Below the pieces are notes generated by a model. It was not told the origin of the DNA and did not search any database. It worked only from the letters and a program-made list of their open reading frames with translations. The translations under genes and the position numbers were made by a program. Below are positions 63,501-64,000 of a stretch of 64,000 nucleotides of DNA, in pieces (position 1 is the first letter of the stretch; each line of letters starts with the position of its first letter). Location of the stretch: assembly GCA_963715655.1 (NCBI GenBank), contig OY970262.1:2108001-2172000 (forward strand), read 5' to 3'. The stretch comes from JANQPD01 sp963715655. GTDB lineage: Bacteria; Bacteroidota; Bacteroidia; Flavobacteriales; Schleiferiaceae.

Positions 63501-63791
63501 CTTGGTTTAACCGATTTTGAGTATGCCTTTTACACAGCTGTAGCCAATAACGATAGTGCAAAAGAACTAATGCAGAAGGATAAGCTTCGGGAACTGGCCG
63601 TCATCCTTACCGAACGTGTAAAGAAAAATGCTTCTATTGACTGGACAATTAAAGAAAGTGTAAAAGCAAAACTCAAAGTAATTATTAAACGTACCCTGCG
63701 GCAATTTGGCTACCCACCGGATATGCAAAAACTAGCTACTGAAACCGTATTAAAGCAAGCGGAATTGATTGCCAATGAATTAACTGCCTGA
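60567..63791 (+). CDS. hsdR: Type I restriction endonuclease, HsdR
   Basis: 1,074 residues, full length. The N-terminal PD-(D/E)xK nuclease has NKRPDVILFVNGIPLVVLEL followed by K; the helicase motor has Walker A HTQGSGKS (about 333), DEAH (VIVDEAHRTQYG, about 439), VGFTGTPI (motif III), and motif VI 'NLMQAIARVNRVYKDKPGG'. The C-terminal helical region joins the methylase core. It cuts unmodified DNA after ATP-driven translocation. It is the last gene of the five-gene operon. Confidence 0.96.
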   Translation: MSRITENTIEDFSIKLLEHLGYEYIYAPDIGPDGEKSERSNYEEILLTERLEGAVRRINSTVSPDSRTEALKEVQRINSPELLVNNETFHRMLTEGIKVSHQKDGNERGDLVWLIDFDKPENNDFVVANQFTVVENGVNKRPDVILFVNGIPLVVLELKNAADEKATVKSAFNQIQTYKSVIPSLFTYNAFSVISDGLEAKAGSLSSGLTRFMAWKSADGKDEASNLVSQLETLINGMLNKNTLLDLIRHFIVFEKSKKEDAETKITTISTVKKLAAYHQYYAVNLGVESALRATGFSGKETTVSNMVMETPESYGLPGVKTQPIGDRKGGVVWHTQGSGKSLSMVFFTGKLVLALDNPTILVITDRNDLDDQLFDTFSSSTQLLRQQPKQVENRDDLKAKLKVRSGGVIFTTIQKFQPKEGNVFETLSERENIVVIVDEAHRTQYGFKGKTIDDKDDQKNVIGKKIVYGFAKYMRDALPKATYVGFTGTPIENTDVNTPAVFGNYIDVYDIAQAVEDGATVRIYYESRLAKVTLPEQGKKMVEDLDDELDGEDLTTTQKAKAKWTQLEALIGSENRVKNIAKDIVQHFETRQEVFEGKGMIVSMSRRIAAELYNEIITIRPNWHSDDRTKGVIKVVMTSASSDGPKISKHHTTKLQRKALADRMKDPEDELKLVIVRDMWLTGFDAPSMHTLYIDKPMKGHNLMQAIARVNRVYKDKPGGLVVDYLGIASDLKKALSFYSDAGGKGDPAIAQEQAVQLMLEKLEVVSNMFHGYAYEEFFEAETSRKLSMILQAEEHILGLEDGKKRFINEVTALSKAFAIAVPHQQAMDVKDEVSFFQAVKARLVKFETNGSGKSDGDIETTIRQVIDKALVSEQVIDVFDAAGIKKPDISILSEDFLLELKGMEHKNIALEVLKKLLNDEIKARSKKNLVQSKSLMEMLEVSIKRYQNKILTAAEVMDELIKLSKVIVKLDSEAKNLGLTDFEYAFYTAVANNDSAKELMQKDKLRELAVILTERVKKNASIDWTIKESVKAKLKVIIKRTLRQFGYPPDMQKLATETVLKQAELIANELTA

Positions 63792-63828
63792 ACGTATGTG
63801 ATTAAATTATAGAATCAATTATAAAAAA

Positions 63829-64000
63829 ATGCAAAGAACTCTTCCCCTTTCTGGTGATGCTTCTGTCCATCATCAATTAAGAATTGCTTATTTGGTAACC
63901 AACCTTAATAATCATCTTTTTTTTAATATGGGTGCTAAGTTTAAAGATTATATCTGTTCACCCGAAACAAAAGTTTCCTATAAAAATACACATAAAGAAC
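63829..64000 (+). CDS. Unknown protein, C-terminus outside window
   Basis: From the ATG at 63829, 57 codons stay open to the right edge (MQRTLPLSGDASVHHQLRIA, then 'YLVTNLNNHLFFNMGAKFKDYI'). Not recognised from this fragment. It lies 38 bases after hsdR on the same strand and may belong to the same operon, perhaps as another defence-related gene, but no motif supports that. Confidence 0.45.
   Translation, partial: MQRTLPLSGDASVHHQLRIAYLVTNLNNHLFFNMGAKFKDYICSPETKVSYKNTHKE

Noticed and set aside
30565..64000. Whole right half as one genomic island bounded by tRNA-Pro
   Set aside because: No copy of the tRNA 3' end was found within the window, and several unrelated gene sets follow the small element.
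1..64000. CRISPR array
   Set aside because: No regularly spaced direct repeats with unique spacers were seen.

Overview
The window comes from an AT-rich member of the Bacteroidota, most likely Flavobacteriia. This is inferred from gene content: type IX secretion (T9SS) C-terminal sorting domains, DUF5723, DUF4294 and DUF6157 proteins, LytTR and LuxR-type regulators, promoters of the TTG-N(19-21)-TAnnTTTG type, and dispersed G/C-rich palindromes of a kind I associate with this phylum. No species is claimed.

Layout. 1-10.7 kb is mostly minus-strand envelope genes: a lipoprotein/DUF5723 barrel operon with a visible promoter, a TPR-PD40-OmpA protein, an SGNH hydrolase, a thioesterase, and a second barrel and lipoprotein. 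A VOC/YjbR pair sits on the plus strand. 10.9-14.5 kb holds a cyclic-nucleotide-domain histidine kinase and a fused receiver/glutaredoxin-like/thioredoxin-reductase-like protein, separated by an inserted S23 four-helix-bundle gene. 14.7-20.2 kb has a GNAT acetyltransferase, a bestrophin channel, DUF6157, the ergothioneine pair egtB-egtD, a zinc-ribbon protein and a frameshifted flavodoxin. 20.3-30.4 kb is a conserved core block: spoT, a Fur-family regulator, purA, an OstA-like LPS transport protein, a CAP protein, a thioredoxin-fold protein, DUF4294 and accC.

A tRNA-Pro(GGG) with a strong terminator is followed by a small integrative element (about 30.6-35.55 kb): tyrosine integrase, RteC-like protein, excisionase-type HTH, DnaD-like and DnaC-like proteins, but no relaxase. 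Next come three tandem mosaic T9SS paralogues and a 1,750-residue PKD surface protein (35.6-47.4 kb). Divergent from the large protein is an operon of an unknown small protein, a TPR histidine kinase and a LuxR-type response regulator. Two near-identical palindromic sites (CACTACAAATAGTG type) lie between them at about -43 and -60 from the two predicted start points, suggesting that the two-component system controls both itself and the large surface protein.

50.7-52.1 kb is a complete IS3-family element with inverted repeats, a 3-bp target duplication and an A6C frameshift signal. After it come a choice-of-anchor-D lipoprotein, a possible GIY-YIG protein, another PKD/T9SS protein and a LytTR regulator. 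The window ends in a type I restriction-modification operon (hsdM-hsdS-hsdR). Between hsdS and hsdR lie two genes that look like the Kiwa anti-phage pair kwaA-kwaB, giving a five-gene composite defence operon, the most interesting locus here.

No rRNA, CRISPR array, prophage structural module or relaxase was seen. All assignments are from reading translations and motifs by eye; no database search was possible.
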